From: Deltaproteobacteria bacterium
GTDB lineage: Bacteria; Desulfobacterota; Desulfuromonadia; Desulfuromonadales; JAAYDE01
Assembly: GCA_012729375.1 (NCBI GenBank)
Contig: JAAYDE010000099.1
Coordinates: 1 to 64,000, forward strand
Direction of reading: 5' to 3'
Length of the DNA: 64,000 bases
In this document: positions 1-11,721 of the stretch, one piece after another
Layout: every line of letters begins with the position of its first letter
Position numbering within the stretch: position 1 is the first letter of the stretch
Notes under the pieces: model-generated
What the model was told of the DNA's origin: nothing
Databases searched by the model: none
Seen by the model: only the letters and a program-made list of their open reading frames with translations
Translations under genes and position numbers: made by a program

Positions 1-62
1 CCGATAATGATCGGGCCGGCGCCGATGATCAGGATCTTGTCAATGTCGGTTCGCTTGGGCAT
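1..62 (-). CDS. carB: Carbamoyl-phosphate synthase large subunit, N-terminal fragment (runs off window)
   Basis: Reverse complement from the CAT at 60-62 reads MPKRTDIDKILIIGAGPIIIG, a typical CarB N-terminus; adjacent to carA. Confidence 0.9.
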   Translation of the reverse strand, partial: MPKRTDIDKILIIGAGPIII

Positions 63-111
63 GATTGTTTTTCCACTGTTTTCCCGGGAAAGCAAAATAA
101 AAGCGCTGGTG

Positions 112-1236
112 TCAGCGCCGTTTCTCTTTTTCCATCATGGCGATGAAACGCCCGAAAAGGTACCGGGCGTCATGGGGACCCGGCGAGGCCTCGGGATGGT
201 ATTGCACCGAAAAAACCGGCAGGCTTTTATGGGTCAATCCCTCCAAGGTATTGTCGTTGAGATTGACGTGGGTCAGCACCGCCTTATCGCAGACCGAATC
301 GCCCGCTACGGCAAAGCCGTGGTTCTGGGAGGTGATCTCGATGCAGGGCCCCTCCCCCCGCCGTACCGGCTGGTTGCCCCCGCGGTGGCCGAACTTAAGC
401 TTGAAGGTTTTGCCGCCGAGGGCGAGACCGATCAGCTGGTGTCCCAGGCAGATGCCGAAAATCGGCTTTTTGCCGAGCAGCCGACGAATATTTTCCTGGG
501 CGTAGGTGATCGGCTGCGGATCGCCGGGGCCGTTGCTGAGGAAAATGCCGTCGGGATCCAGGGACAGCACCTCTTCCGCCGGAGTCGCCGCCGGCACCAC
601 GATGACTTCGCAGCCGAGGGATACCAGATTGCGGAGGATGTTGCGTTTGATGCCGAAATCGTAGGCCACGACCCGGTAGCGGAAACCGCCGGTAATTTTT
701 TCGTAGCCTTTTTTCAGATCCCACAGCCCTTCGGTCCACCGATAGGCTTGCCGGCAGGTGACTTCCTTGACCAGGTCGCGGCCGACCAGGGAGGGGGCCT
801 GACGGGCTTTTTCCACCACCCGTTGGGGATCGGCATCGACGGTGGAGATAAATCCGGTCTGGGCGCCGCGGCTGCGGATATGACGCACCAGCGCCCGCGT
901 GTCGACATCGCAGATGCCGACGATGCCGTATTCTTGCAAATAATCGTCGAGGCTGCCGCGGCTCCGCCAGTTGGAAGGAAATTCGCAGTGTTCCTTGACC
1001 ACGAAGCCGGCCAGATGGGGGCGCTGGGATTCCACGTCTTGCGGATTGGTGCCGTAGTTGCCGATCAGGGGATAGGTCATGGCGACGATCTCCCCCCGGT
1101 AGGAAGGGTCGGTGAGAATCTCCTGGTAGCCCGTCATGCTGGTGTTGAAAACCACCTCCCCGTGGGTTTCGCCTTTCGCCCCGAAGGATTTTCCGATAAA
1201 ACAGCGGCCGTCTGCCAGTGCCAGAATTGCTTTCAT
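112..1236 (-). CDS. carA: Carbamoyl-phosphate synthase small subunit
   Basis: 374 aa; class I amidotransferase motif FGICLGHQL and C-terminal [15 protein letters not shown]. Confidence 0.97.
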   Translation of the reverse strand: MKAILALADGRCFIGKSFGAKGETHGEVVFNTSMTGYQEILTDPSYRGEIVAMTYPLIGNYGTNPQDVESQRPHLAGFVVKEHCEFPSNWRSRGSLDDYLQEYGIVGICDVDTRALVRHIRSRGAQTGFISTVDADPQRVVEKARQAPSLVGRDLVKEVTCRQAYRWTEGLWDLKKGYEKITGGFRYRVVAYDFGIKRNILRNLVSLGCEVIVVPAATPAEEVLSLDPDGIFLSNGPGDPQPITYAQENIRRLLGKKPIFGICLGHQLIGLALGGKTFKLKFGHRGGNQPVRRGEGPCIEITSQNHGFAVAGDSVCDKAVLTHVNLNDNTLEGLTHKSLPVFSVQYHPEASPGPHDARYLFGRFIAMMEKEKRR

Positions 1237-1259
1237 TTACCTGACTTTCGTTGGTGAGA

Positions 1260-2534
1260 TCATAAGCGGCGGAACACGGTACGCCCCCCCACCAGGGTAC
1301 GGCAGACGACGCCTTCCAACTGCCGGCCGGCAAAGGGGGTGTTGCGGCTTTTGGACTGGAAAAGCTGGGGATCCACGGTCCATTTCCGCTGCGGATCGAA
1401 AATGACGATATCGGCGGCACTTCCTTCCCGCAGGCTGCCTCCCGGAAGGGACAGAACCCGGGCCGGAGCGCTGGTCAGCTTGGCCAGCGCCTGAGGCAGG
1501 GTGAGGATTCCCTTGCCGACCAAGGCCAGGGTGAGAGAGAGAGCGGTTTCCAGGCCGACAATGCCATTGAGGGCCAGGTTGAATTCGACGTTCTTTTCGT
1601 CCCGGTGATGGGGGGCATGGTCGGTGGCGATAACGTCGATGGTGCCGTCGGCCAACCCTTGGCGGATGGCCTCCAGGTCTTCCTCCGTCCGCAGCGGCGG
1701 AGACATCTTGGCGTTGGTGTCATAGCCCCGCACCGCCTCTTCGGTCAGGGTGAAATGATGGGGTGTCACCTCGCCGGTGACACCGATACCCGCCTTTTTG
1801 GCGTTGCGCAGGATGTCGACGGAGCCCCGCGTGGAAATATGGCAGACGTGAAGGCGGGTTCCGGTCAGAGCGGCCAGCATCACATCGCGGAATACGGCCG
1901 CATCCTCGGCAACCCAGGGGATCCCCTTGAGGCCGAGATCGGTGGCGACGAAACCTTCGTTCATCACGCCGCCGGCGCTCACCGTCGTGTCTTCGGCATG
2001 GGTCATCAGGGGCACGCCAAAAGGCTTCACGTATTCCAATGCGCGCCGCATGAGATCGCCGTCGGCGATCCAGCGGCCGTCGTCGGAGAAAGCGACGCAG
2101 CCTCCCGCAGCCAACTCCCCCATCTCGGTGAGGGTTTCCCCTCGCAACCCTTTGGTTATCGCTCCGATGGGATAAACCCGCACGAGTCCTTCATGCAGGG
2201 CGCGGTTGCGGATGTATTCGGTGACCGCCAGGGTATCGTTCACCGGGGCGGTGTTGGGCATGCAGGCCACCGCGGTGAAGCCGCCGGCCGCCGCCGCCCG
2301 GGTTCCGGAAACGATGTCCTCCTTGTATTCCTGACCGGGATCGCGCAGGTGTACATGGATGTCGATGAGCCCCGGCGCTACGACCATTCCTCGGGCGTCG
2401 ATGATCTCGGCGTCGGCTTCGTCGATGGCTTCGGCTATCCGGGCGACAATACCGTCGACGATGAGGACGTCGAGGATTTGCTCCCTGCCCTGGCCGGGAT
2501 CAACCACCCTCCCCTTCTTGATCACTGTTTTCAT
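1260..2534 (-). CDS. pyrC: Dihydroorotase
   Basis: 424 aa; DIHVHLRDPG metal-binding motif, ATDHAPHH; located between pyrB and carA. Confidence 0.96.
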   Translation of the reverse strand: MKTVIKKGRVVDPGQGREQILDVLIVDGIVARIAEAIDEADAEIIDARGMVVAPGLIDIHVHLRDPGQEYKEDIVSGTRAAAAGGFTAVACMPNTAPVNDTLAVTEYIRNRALHEGLVRVYPIGAITKGLRGETLTEMGELAAGGCVAFSDDGRWIADGDLMRRALEYVKPFGVPLMTHAEDTTVSAGGVMNEGFVATDLGLKGIPWVAEDAAVFRDVMLAALTGTRLHVCHISTRGSVDILRNAKKAGIGVTGEVTPHHFTLTEEAVRGYDTNAKMSPPLRTEEDLEAIRQGLADGTIDVIATDHAPHHRDEKNVEFNLALNGIVGLETALSLTLALVGKGILTLPQALAKLTSAPARVLSLPGGSLREGSAADIVIFDPQRKWTVDPQLFQSKSRNTPFAGRQLEGVVCRTLVGGRTVFRRL

Positions 2535-2557
2535 AAAGTTTTTTCCTGTCTGCCTGA

Positions 2558-3490
2558 TTATGGGTTTTCGGGAGCCGGGCCGCTGACCAGGTAAAGCAGC
2601 GCCATGCGCACGGCAACGCCGTTTTCAACCTGTTCAAGGATCACATTCCGCTCCCCGTCGGCCACATCGGAGGCGATCTCCACCCCCCGGTTCATCGGGC
2701 CGGGGTGCATCACCAGGACGTCTTCCCTGGCCAGTTTCAGTTTGTCCCGGTTGAGTCCATAGAAGCGGGCATACTCCCGAAGGGAGGGCAGCAGGGACCG
2801 CCCCTGCCGTTCCAACTGGATACGCAGCATCATCACTACATCCGCTCCCGCCAGAGCTTCATCCATGGCGGTAAAGACCTTACAGCCGAACTTCTCGATG
2901 CCGGGCGGTATCATGGTACCGGGGCCGGCCAGGCGGACCTCGGCGCCCATGCTGTGCAGGGCGAAAAGATTGGAACGGGCCACCCGGCTGTGGGTTATGT
3001 CGCCGACGATGGTGACGGTGAGACCTGCGATGCGGCCCTTGTGCTGACGCATGGTGAAAAGATCGAGAAGCGCCTGGCTGGGGTGCTCGTGAGCGCCGTC
3101 ACCGGCGTTGATGATGGAACAGTCGAGGCGTTTGGCCAGGTAGTCGGCGGCGCCCGATGCAAAATGGCGGATGACGATGATGTCGGGGCGCATCGCCTCG
3201 ATATTTTTGGCGGTATCTTCCAGTGTTTCGCCCTTGACCACCGATGAAGAGGAAGCCGCGATGTTGACGGCATCCGCCGAGAGCCGTTTTTCGGCGATTT
3301 CAAAGGAGGTGCGGGTGCGGGTCGATGCTTCGTAGAAAAGGTTCACCACCGTTTTGCCGCGCAACGTCGGCACCTTTTTAATGGCCCGGGCGTTGATCTC
3401 CTTGAAGCTTTCGGCCGTATCCAGAATCAGGGTGATATCCTGGGGCGACAAATGCCGGGTGCCGAGAATGTGCTTGTGACTGAAGCTCAT
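2558..3490 (-). CDS. pyrB: Aspartate carbamoyltransferase catalytic subunit
   Basis: 310 aa; [12 protein letters not shown] and [11 protein letters not shown] motifs. Confidence 0.97.
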   Translation of the reverse strand: MSFSHKHILGTRHLSPQDITLILDTAESFKEINARAIKKVPTLRGKTVVNLFYEASTRTRTSFEIAEKRLSADAVNIAASSSSVVKGETLEDTAKNIEAMRPDIIVIRHFASGAADYLAKRLDCSIINAGDGAHEHPSQALLDLFTMRQHKGRIAGLTVTIVGDITHSRVARSNLFALHSMGAEVRLAGPGTMIPPGIEKFGCKVFTAMDEALAGADVVMMLRIQLERQGRSLLPSLREYARFYGLNRDKLKLAREDVLVMHPGPMNRGVEIASDVADGERNVILEQVENGVAVRMALLYLVSGPAPENP

Positions 3491-3508
3491 GGCCGCCTTT
3501 CCTCCCCT

Positions 3509-4191
<683 letters not shown>

Positions 4192-4228
4192 AACTTAAAA
4201 GGGACAATGGGATCATGAATTTCAGATC

Positions 4229-4257
4229 ACTATAACAGGGGAAAAGGCAGGGATCAA
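4229..4257 (-). promoter_or_regulatory. Sigma70-type promoter for the pyr operon
   Basis: Minus strand TTGATC - 17 nt - TATAGT, immediately upstream of the PyrR leader. Confidence 0.75.
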
Positions 4258-4288
4258 CATCTAAATCCTTTCCCGCGTCGGCGGATTT

Positions 4289-5380
4289 TCAGTTGATGGG
4301 CCGGCCGATCCGTTCCCAGCGGGGCCGTCCTTTTTCCTGATCCCAGGACCAGTATTTAATGAGTGCCTTGCCCCGGATCGTCGACTGATCGACAAATCCC
4401 CAAAAACGGCTGTCATAAGAGCGGTCCCGGTTATCCCCCAGGGTAAAGTATTTCCCCGGCGGCACTCGAAGGGCGCGAAGATAATCCCGCGGCGAAACTT
4501 CCGGGGGAAGAACATCTTTTTCCTTGTGAATTTCCTGCGGGAAAACCAGCGGCTGACCGTTGACGTAGACATCCTTGTGGCGGATTTCCACCAGGTCTCC
4601 GGGGACGCCGACGATTCTTTTGATGAAATCCCGGCGTTTGAAATAGGGTTCACCGGCATCCTGGGGGAATTCAAAAACAATGACATCGCCCCTCTCGGGT
4701 TCCCGGATCTGAAAAAGTTCGCGGCCGAGAACGGGAATACGGGTGCCGAAGATAAATTTGTTGACCAGAAGGTGGTCCCCTATCAGCAACGTGTCTTCCA
4801 TGGAACCGGAGGGTATCTTGAAAGCCTGAACGAAATAGATGCGGATGAATACCGCCAGCACCAGGGCGACAAAGAGGGCCTCGAAGAGTTCAAATCGCCT
4901 GTTGCTCTGCCGGAATAGTTGCCGGTCGGGGTTGAAGACGCCGGCGCCGATCCGTTTTTCCAGCGCCAGGGAGAGACGGATCAGCAGCAGATCGCCGGGG
5001 ATGCCGGAAGTCAGAGCGAGTAGAAGAAAACCGAGGAGATAGCGCCCCAAAACCTGCTCCGGGGTGAAATAAAAATCGAAGATCGCGTCGGTGCAGAAAA
5101 AGGCGAGAACGCAATGGATCGGCAAACAGACCAGGGCGGCGATCCCGGCGATACGAATATGTTGGAGATTTTCTTTTTGTAGGACCAGGTAGGAAAAGGT
5201 CAGGAAGAAAACCGAGGAAAGCACCAGGGCCGACAAAAGACCCAGGCCCAGGCTGCCGGGAACGGTGTAAAAGGGAAAGAGTACCCAGAAGGTCCCCTGA
5301 AAAAGACTGACCAGCCCCAAAAGACGCATTTTCATGTAATCATTCGAACGGACGTCCGATTTCCCGGAACCTTGTCCCAT
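4289..5380 (-). CDS. lepB: Signal peptidase I with an N-terminal multi-TM extension
   Basis: IPSGSMEDTLLIGDHLLVNKF (Ser), DFIKRIVGVPGD (Lys), LGDNRDRSYDSRFWG; about 150 residues of hydrophobic N-terminus precede the catalytic domain. Confidence 0.9.
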   Translation of the reverse strand: MGQGSGKSDVRSNDYMKMRLLGLVSLFQGTFWVLFPFYTVPGSLGLGLLSALVLSSVFFLTFSYLVLQKENLQHIRIAGIAALVCLPIHCVLAFFCTDAIFDFYFTPEQVLGRYLLGFLLLALTSGIPGDLLLIRLSLALEKRIGAGVFNPDRQLFRQSNRRFELFEALFVALVLAVFIRIYFVQAFKIPSGSMEDTLLIGDHLLVNKFIFGTRIPVLGRELFQIREPERGDVIVFEFPQDAGEPYFKRRDFIKRIVGVPGDLVEIRHKDVYVNGQPLVFPQEIHKEKDVLPPEVSPRDYLRALRVPPGKYFTLGDNRDRSYDSRFWGFVDQSTIRGKALIKYWSWDQEKGRPRWERIGRPIN

Positions 5381-5383
5381 CGG

Positions 5384-7186
5384 TCAACTCTCTTTCACTT
5401 TCAGGATGGCCAAAAATGCCTCTTGGGGGATTTCCACCTTGCCGATCTGCTTCATCCTCTTTTTGCCCTCTTTCTGTTTTTCCAGAAGTTTCCGCTTGCG
5501 GCTGATATCGCCCCCATAACACTTGGCGGTGACGTCTTTGCGCAACGCCTTGACATTCACCCTGGCAATGACCTTGTTGCCGGTAGCCGCCTGAATGGCC
5601 ACCTCATACTGCTGGCGGGGGATGAATTCCTTCATCTTGACGATCAGATCCCGTCCCCGCTGGGCGACGTTGTCCCGGTGGACGATCAGGGACAGGGCAT
5701 CGACCGGCTCGCCGTTTATGAGAATGTTGAGCCGGACGAGTTGGCTGGGGCGATAATCGAGAAACTCGTAGTCGAGGGAAGCGTAGCCTCGGGATATGGA
5801 TTTAAGGCGGTCGTAGAAATCGAGGACGATCTCGTTGAGGGGGAGTTCGTAGACCACTATCACCCGCTCCGCGGTCAGGTATTTGATCTCGTTTTGAATG
5901 CCTCTTTTCTCTTCGCAAAGGGCAAGGACCGAGCCGACATATTCATGGGGCAGATGGATGGAGGCGCGTATGAAAGGCTCCTCAATGCGGGCGATGTGCT
6001 GTTCTTCGGGCAGTTTGGTGGCGCTGTCCACGCGGATCGTGCGGCCATCATTAGTATAGACGAAATAGACGACGGTGGGAGCGGTGGTGATAAGGGAGAC
6101 GTTGAATTCTCTTTCCAGGCGTTCCTGGATGATCTCCATGTGGAGAAGGCCCAGGAAGCCGCAACGGAACCCGAAACCCAGGGCGACTGAGGTCTCCGGT
6201 TCGAAAGAGAAGGAGGAATCGTTGAGACGCAGTTTTTCCATGGCATCCCGCAGGGCATCATAATCCCCCGGATCGATGGGGTAAAGGCCGGAGAAGACCA
6301 TCGGCTTGACTTCCTTGAAGCCGGGAAGGGGGTGGGCCGTGGGCCGATGGAAATGGGTGATGGTCTCCCCTACCTTGGCGTCCTGGACCACCTTGATGCC
6401 GCCAATAAGGAAACCCACCTCACCGGCCGCCAGGGCTTTGGTTTCCACCGGATGGGGGCTGAAAACCCCAACCTTGAGCACTTCGTAGCTCCTTTTGTTG
6501 GACATGAGGAGGATCTTGTCCCCTTTGGAGACGGCACCGTCAATAATTCGGACCAGGACGATGACTCCTTGGTAGGAATCATACCAGGAGTCGAAGATGA
6601 GCGCCTTGAGCGGAGCTTCCGGATCCCCCTTGGGAGGCGGGATGCGCTGCACCAGAGCTTCGAGGATGTCATTTATGCCGATCCCCTCCTTGGCGCTGGC
6701 CTCGATGGCGTCGCGGGCGTCGAGACCGATGATCTCTTCGATCTCCTGGCGGGCCCGCGCCGGATCGGCGCTCGGCAGGTCGATCTTGTTGAGCACCGGA
6801 AAGACTTCCAGGTTCTGATCGATGGCCAGATAAACATTGGCCAGGGTCTGGGCCTCTACGCCCTGGGAAGCGTCCACTACCAGCAGCGCTCCTTCGCAGG
6901 CATACAGGGAGCGGCTGACCTCATAGGAAAAATCCACATGGCCGGGGGTGTCGATCAGGTTGAGGATGTAGTCCCGCCCGTCGTTGGCCCGATAGGCCAG
7001 GCGGACGGCCTGCGCCTTGATGGTGATGCCCCGTTCTCGCTCCAGGTCCATCTTGTCCAGAAACTGGTCGGTCCGCTCGCGGATGGTCAAGGCTCCGGTT
7101 GCTTCCAGAAGGCGGTCCGCGAGGGTAGATTTGCCGTGGTCGATGTGGGCGATGATGGAAAAGTTACGGATAAATTTCTGGTCCAT
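5384..7186 (-). CDS. lepA: Elongation factor 4 (LepA)
   Basis: 600 aa; [30 protein letters not shown]-terminal LepA region [25 protein letters not shown]. Confidence 0.97.
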   Translation of the reverse strand: MDQKFIRNFSIIAHIDHGKSTLADRLLEATGALTIRERTDQFLDKMDLERERGITIKAQAVRLAYRANDGRDYILNLIDTPGHVDFSYEVSRSLYACEGALLVVDASQGVEAQTLANVYLAIDQNLEVFPVLNKIDLPSADPARARQEIEEIIGLDARDAIEASAKEGIGINDILEALVQRIPPPKGDPEAPLKALIFDSWYDSYQGVIVLVRIIDGAVSKGDKILLMSNKRSYEVLKVGVFSPHPVETKALAAGEVGFLIGGIKVVQDAKVGETITHFHRPTAHPLPGFKEVKPMVFSGLYPIDPGDYDALRDAMEKLRLNDSSFSFEPETSVALGFGFRCGFLGLLHMEIIQERLEREFNVSLITTAPTVVYFVYTNDGRTIRVDSATKLPEEQHIARIEEPFIRASIHLPHEYVGSVLALCEEKRGIQNEIKYLTAERVIVVYELPLNEIVLDFYDRLKSISRGYASLDYEFLDYRPSQLVRLNILINGEPVDALSLIVHRDNVAQRGRDLIVKMKEFIPRQQYEVAIQAATGNKVIARVNVKALRKDVTAKCYGGDISRKRKLLEKQKEGKKRMKQIGKVEIPQEAFLAILKVKES

Positions 7187-7473
7187 GGAGGTCAGCCGTT
7201 CAAAAGTGCCGCAGAAAAAAGCTTAAATTGTTAGACTACAAAAAAGGGATGGCGTTGTAAAGGTCATTGGGAATTGCAGAGGCAAAATGCTGTCGGCCTC
7301 AGTTCGGGATCGGCGCAGTACCCTGATCCGTCAATTTTTTCTGGCCGAAATGGCCAAAAAATAATAGGATTTTCCATTAAGAACAGGATTTGATGATAGC
7401 CCTTGCCAAATTTTTTCATTTAACGGTAGGATGTGGCAATTTTTTTACAAAAAAGCACCAGGGATGGATCTTG

Positions 7474-9345
7474 ATGAAAACCATTGACGGTCAAATCTAT
7501 GAGTCCTGTCTCAAGATGGGAGACAAGACCGCTTTCCAGCAAAAGATCGGCGACATCTGGCAATCTTTTTCCTACCGCACCCTGTGGTCGGAATCGGAGC
7601 AGACCACAGCCGGTTTGCAGAAAGCGGGGATCAAAAAAGGGGATCGGATATCTATCCTCGCCCCTCCCTCTTTTCGCTGGGTGGCCGCCTATCTGGCCAT
7701 TCTCAAAGCCGACGGCATCACCGTGCCCATTGACAAGGAACTGAAGGCCGGGGAGATTCGTCATATCCTCACCGATTGTGAAGCCAAGATCGTTTTCACC
7801 GAAGAAAATCACCTCGACATGCTGGTGTCCCTGGTTCAGGATCTCCCCAAACTGGAAAAAATCGTCATCATGCATCCGGATGGTGACAACAAGATCGCCG
7901 ATCCGGTCATGGAAATGATGGTCGATGATCTGGTTTCCGAGTGGCGGCGGATATCCCAGAAATACGAATTGCCCAAAGAGGAAATCACCAATTTTGAGCA
8001 GTTGGCGGATAAATTTTATCTCTTCCTGCAAAAACAGGGTTCCTCCACCAAGGCCAGAAACGGCTATGTCGGTCATCTCCTCGGCGGACAGGAGATTCAG
8101 ATGCGCCGGCTCTTCAAGAAAAAGCGCCTCGAATACCTGAGCGGATTCCGCCAGGAAGATCCGCCCCTGCCACCCCAGCATCATCCCTCCGATCCGGCGG
8201 TGATCATCTACACTTCAGGCACTACGGGGCGCTCCAAAGGGGCGATCCTCTCCCATTCCAACATCATGTCCAACGTTTACACGGGAATCGACCTCTATCG
8301 TCTCACCGACAAGGTGGAGATGCTCTCCGTGCTTCCCATCCACCATGTCTTCGAACAGGTGCTGGGCATCATTTTGCCCCTCACCCTCGGCGGCACCGTA
8401 TCCTTTGTCGAATCGTTGAAAAAAATCGGCCCCAACCTTCAGGAAGTACAGCCCAATTTCATGCTGGGGGTTCCCGCCCTCTATCGCATTTTCTACAACC
8501 GTATCCGCAAGAAGATCGAGGACAGCACCTTTTTAAAAATGCTTTTTGCCTTGCCGGGCACCAACAAGGTGGTCAAGTCGAAGATCCTCAAGTCAATGGG
8601 TGGCGGGGAGATGGTCTTCATCAGCGGCGGTGCGGCCCTCGATCCCGAAATTCAGGACGGCCTGAGAAAATTCGGCCTTACCATCTACCAGGGATACGGG
8701 ATCACGGAAACTTCGCCGGTGGTGTCGGCTGAATCTCCTGTTTATCAGCGTCTTGGTTCCGTGGGCAAGGTACTGCCCGGTGTGGAAATACGCATCCTGG
8801 AACCCAACGAAGAGGGGGTGGGAGAGATCCTGATCAAGGGCCCCAACGTCATGCAAGGCTATTTCAACAACCCCAAGGCCAGCGAAGAAGTGCTTCAGGA
8901 CGGCTGGTATCACAGCGGTGACCTGGGGCGCATCGACGCCGACGGCTACCTCTATATCTGTGGGCGCCTCAAGAACCTCATCGTTACCCCCAACGGCAAG
9001 AACGTCTATCCGGAAGAGGTAGAGGAAGAACTCCTCAAGAGCGAGTTCATCGCCGAAGTCATGGTCTACGGCCACAAGATCGACAAAACGGCGGAAGAGG
9101 TCTATGCCCTGATCTATCCCAACCAGGAGGCTGTCGACAATTACGCCCGGGAAAAAGGGAAGGTCCCCTTTGGTCCCCAGGAACTGGAAGAGTTGATTCG
9201 CCGCGAGGTTTTGGAGCGGTCCAAAAGCCTGGCCGATTACAAAAGGGTCAAAAAATTCTCCCTCCGGGAGGACGAATTCCCCAAAACCACCACCAGAAAG
9301 ATCAAACGCTTTGTCGTCGAACCCGACATCGCCGCTTTGGAATAA
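7474..9345 (+). CDS. Long-chain acyl-CoA synthetase (AMP-binding)
   Basis: IIYTSGTTGRSKGAILSHSN, YQGYGITETSPVVS, YHSGDLGRIDADGYLYICGRLKNLIV; start MKTIDGQ chosen over the ORF-track start. Confidence 0.9.
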   Translation: MKTIDGQIYESCLKMGDKTAFQQKIGDIWQSFSYRTLWSESEQTTAGLQKAGIKKGDRISILAPPSFRWVAAYLAILKADGITVPIDKELKAGEIRHILTDCEAKIVFTEENHLDMLVSLVQDLPKLEKIVIMHPDGDNKIADPVMEMMVDDLVSEWRRISQKYELPKEEITNFEQLADKFYLFLQKQGSSTKARNGYVGHLLGGQEIQMRRLFKKKRLEYLSGFRQEDPPLPPQHHPSDPAVIIYTSGTTGRSKGAILSHSNIMSNVYTGIDLYRLTDKVEMLSVLPIHHVFEQVLGIILPLTLGGTVSFVESLKKIGPNLQEVQPNFMLGVPALYRIFYNRIRKKIEDSTFLKMLFALPGTNKVVKSKILKSMGGGEMVFISGGAALDPEIQDGLRKFGLTIYQGYGITETSPVVSAESPVYQRLGSVGKVLPGVEIRILEPNEEGVGEILIKGPNVMQGYFNNPKASEEVLQDGWYHSGDLGRIDADGYLYICGRLKNLIVTPNGKNVYPEEVEEELLKSEFIAEVMVYGHKIDKTAEEVYALIYPNQEAVDNYAREKGKVPFGPQELEELIRREVLERSKSLADYKRVKKFSLREDEFPKTTTRKIKRFVVEPDIAALE

Positions 9346-9395
9346 GAGAGAGATTCTGCGAAATCCCTCAGCCAGCCTGCCGCCAGGCAATACGA

Positions 9396-9437
9396 AACGG
9401 CGGCCGCCGCTCAGCCAGCGGGGCCGCCGTTTTTTTT
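9396..9437 (+). terminator. Intrinsic terminator after the acyl-CoA synthetase gene
   Basis: AACGGCGGCC (9396-9405)/GGCCGCCGTT (9422-9431) followed by a T run. Confidence 0.85.
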
Positions 9438-9474
9438 CAAGGGTTGCCTTCCTTCCGCGTCCTCTTCCGCCCTA

Positions 9475-10749
9475 TCACCCGTATTTGCGGCTCAGGTTCT
9501 CCAGATAACGGGAACGCACCTGCTCACTGGCCATAAGCCGTTTAACCGGGGACAGTTTGAGAATGGCCCCCAGAACAGCGCCCAGAACGCGATGACTGAG
9601 AAGAACCTGGTTGTCGAAAATGAGGTTCTGCAGTTTGCCCCGTTCCAAAGCCATCAATACGGTACGATGGGTGGAGTTAAGCGGAGGGATGACCCTCATG
9701 TTCCGCTCTTGGAGGCGGATAGCATCATTGGGGCAGATCCGTTGGCAGATGCCGCAGCCTAGGCAATCCTCTTCATGGAGAACCGCCTTGGGCAGTCCTT
9801 CGCCGATTTCGACATTGTCATAAGAAACGGCCTCAACCGGGCAGTATTTCATGCACAGGCCGCAGCCGATGCATTTTTCCCCGTCGATGGCCGGCAAATA
9901 GTTGCTCGTGTGGATCGGGTTGAGAACCCCGAAGCGCCGCGCCGCAATCATCGCTTCACAGCAGCAGCGGCAGCAATTGCAGATAAAACTGATGCCCTCG
10001 CGGGCGTTTTCTCCAAACTGGATCAGATTGTGCTCATAGGCCTGGGCCAAAAGATCGAGGCATTCCGCGGCCTCGATCTTGCGGGCCGCTCCATGGTTAA
10101 TCAGGGAAGCGGCCGGAGCGTTGAAGGTCATGCAGGTTTCCTGGGGTGCGTCACAAGCCAGGCCGAGATGCTCTTTTTTGTGGCGGCAGAAACAGAGACC
10201 GATGCCGATATGGGTGGCGGAGCGGATCACTTCGCTGGCGCGATCATAGTTCAGAACATGGAGGCTGTCGTCCTCGCCGAGGGCCGGTTCATGGGCAAAG
10301 ATCCGGCCCATTTGGGTTTTCCCGCCGCTGAAAAGGCCTTTGACGAAATCCTCCTCCTTATTGAGATACTCTTCAAACAAACGGCTGAGCAGCTTTTTGT
10401 CCAGGTTGCCGCCGGTACGCATGAGGCTGAATTCGAAAAAGCCGATCATGGGCGGCGGCAATACGTAAACGACGCTGCCGTCCTCTTTTTCCAAGTCCAG
10501 CAAAAGGGTTCGTGAAGCCAGGGACTCCAGTGTTTTTCGCGCTTCGGCCAAACCGGTCTTCCAGATACGGGCGGCCTTGATGTCGGTAAAGGGGCGGATG
10601 GGAAGCTGGGCCACAAGGGCGGCCTCCTGTTCACTGAAAAGCATCTCGAGAATTTGGCAAAGCAGAGCGGACGGAGGAGCGCCAACGGGAAAGCGGTTCA
10701 AACGTTCAACCAGACTGGAATATCCGTTTTTAAGGGTATGGTGGGCCAT
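9475..10749 (-). CDS. Cys-rich 4Fe-4S ferredoxin-type protein with two C-terminal clusters
   Basis: [12 protein letters not shown] and [12 protein letters not shown] ferredoxin motifs, plus [21 protein letters not shown] and CNCCRCCC. Confidence 0.8.
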   Translation of the reverse strand: MAHHTLKNGYSSLVERLNRFPVGAPPSALLCQILEMLFSEQEAALVAQLPIRPFTDIKAARIWKTGLAEARKTLESLASRTLLLDLEKEDGSVVYVLPPPMIGFFEFSLMRTGGNLDKKLLSRLFEEYLNKEEDFVKGLFSGGKTQMGRIFAHEPALGEDDSLHVLNYDRASEVIRSATHIGIGLCFCRHKKEHLGLACDAPQETCMTFNAPAASLINHGAARKIEAAECLDLLAQAYEHNLIQFGENAREGISFICNCCRCCCEAMIAARRFGVLNPIHTSNYLPAIDGEKCIGCGLCMKYCPVEAVSYDNVEIGEGLPKAVLHEEDCLGCGICQRICPNDAIRLQERNMRVIPPLNSTHRTVLMALERGKLQNLIFDNQVLLSHRVLGAVLGAILKLSPVKRLMASEQVRSRYLENLSRKYG

Positions 10750-11187
10750 GAAAATCCTTTTGCAGGAAGTTGAAAAAGGGCGTTTTTTTCTTTGGCCTGG
10801 GGGGCTGGAATTTTTAAATGCTCACATGCGATGGTATGTGCCGCCCTTTTATAAAATCTCGCACCTTGCTAAAAAGACCAGAATGCTTGTTTTCAGCTGT
10901 CCGGCGGTAAAATTTTTTCCTGACGGGGAACAGGGGAATCCTTCGAACTTAAGGCCACAGAGCTGCCATTATGTTGAGATTGCTCCCTTCTGACAAGAGG
11001 AAACTCGTTCCCTGCGCTCTCCGCCCGGCGCCGGAACCCGGCTTGCGAACCTGCTATTTATCGGTTAAATTTGAAAAAACGTATTCGTCTCCTCTCGCAA
11101 TCGCCCGGAAAAATCCCTGGAGAAACCTTCTAAATTAAGTCGCTTGCCCGGTTGTTCCCATTTCTTCCGGGGGCGGAAAGGACAGGG

Positions 11188-11721
11188 ATGGAAATTGTCG
11201 AAAGAATCCGCCGCGAACACCACGAAAGCCTCATCACCCTGCGCACGATAGCCCAGACCGCCCGGCAAATGGAAAAAGGGGCGCCGCTGAAGGTGGAGCC
11301 GGTACTCAACATGGTCGCCTCGGTTCTCGATTTCAACACTCACTGCCACCACTTCAAAGAGGAGAAACTGTTTCAGGTGCTGGCTCTCAAATTAGACGAG
11401 GACGATATCACCCTGCTGATGGAGCTGGAGGCGGAACACAAAGCCGCCAATGAACTTTTAAAGTCCATTCACCGGCAGATCCGCGAGACCGTACCGCAGA
11501 TTCCCCTGCTCAAAAGTCGCGTCGTGGAAACCCTGTGGACCTTTGTCGAATTGAGTCGCCGCCATATGGACAAAGAAGAAAAACAGCTTTTCCCTCGCCT
11601 GGAAGGCATCCTCCAGGAGGCTGAGAGAATTCGCCTTTTGGAATATTTTGAGCCCTCCCCTTCTCCGTGCTCGTTTTCAGACAATCCGCCGGCCGGTGTC
11701 TGGTCCTCCAAAGAATTATGA
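11188..11721 (+). CDS. Hemerythrin HHE-type cation-binding protein
   Basis: MEIVERIRREHHESLITLR..., FNTHCHHFKEEKLF, ELEAEHKAANELL, RRHMDKEEKQLFPRLE: spaced His/Glu metal-ligand pattern. Confidence 0.8.
   Translation: MEIVERIRREHHESLITLRTIAQTARQMEKGAPLKVEPVLNMVASVLDFNTHCHHFKEEKLFQVLALKLDEDDITLLMELEAEHKAANELLKSIHRQIRETVPQIPLLKSRVVETLWTFVELSRRHMDKEEKQLFPRLEGILQEAERIRLLEYFEPSPSPCSFSDNPPAGVWSSKEL

Noticed and set aside
7-1257. 416-aa plus-strand ORF opposite carA
   Set aside because: Antisense shadow ORF; carA is unambiguous on the minus strand.
11667-11717. Upstream start of the PE-domain protein (MLVFRQSAGRCLVLQRI...)
   Set aside because: Lies inside the hemerythrin gene; the ATGA start MSDSKSL gives the expected domain layout.
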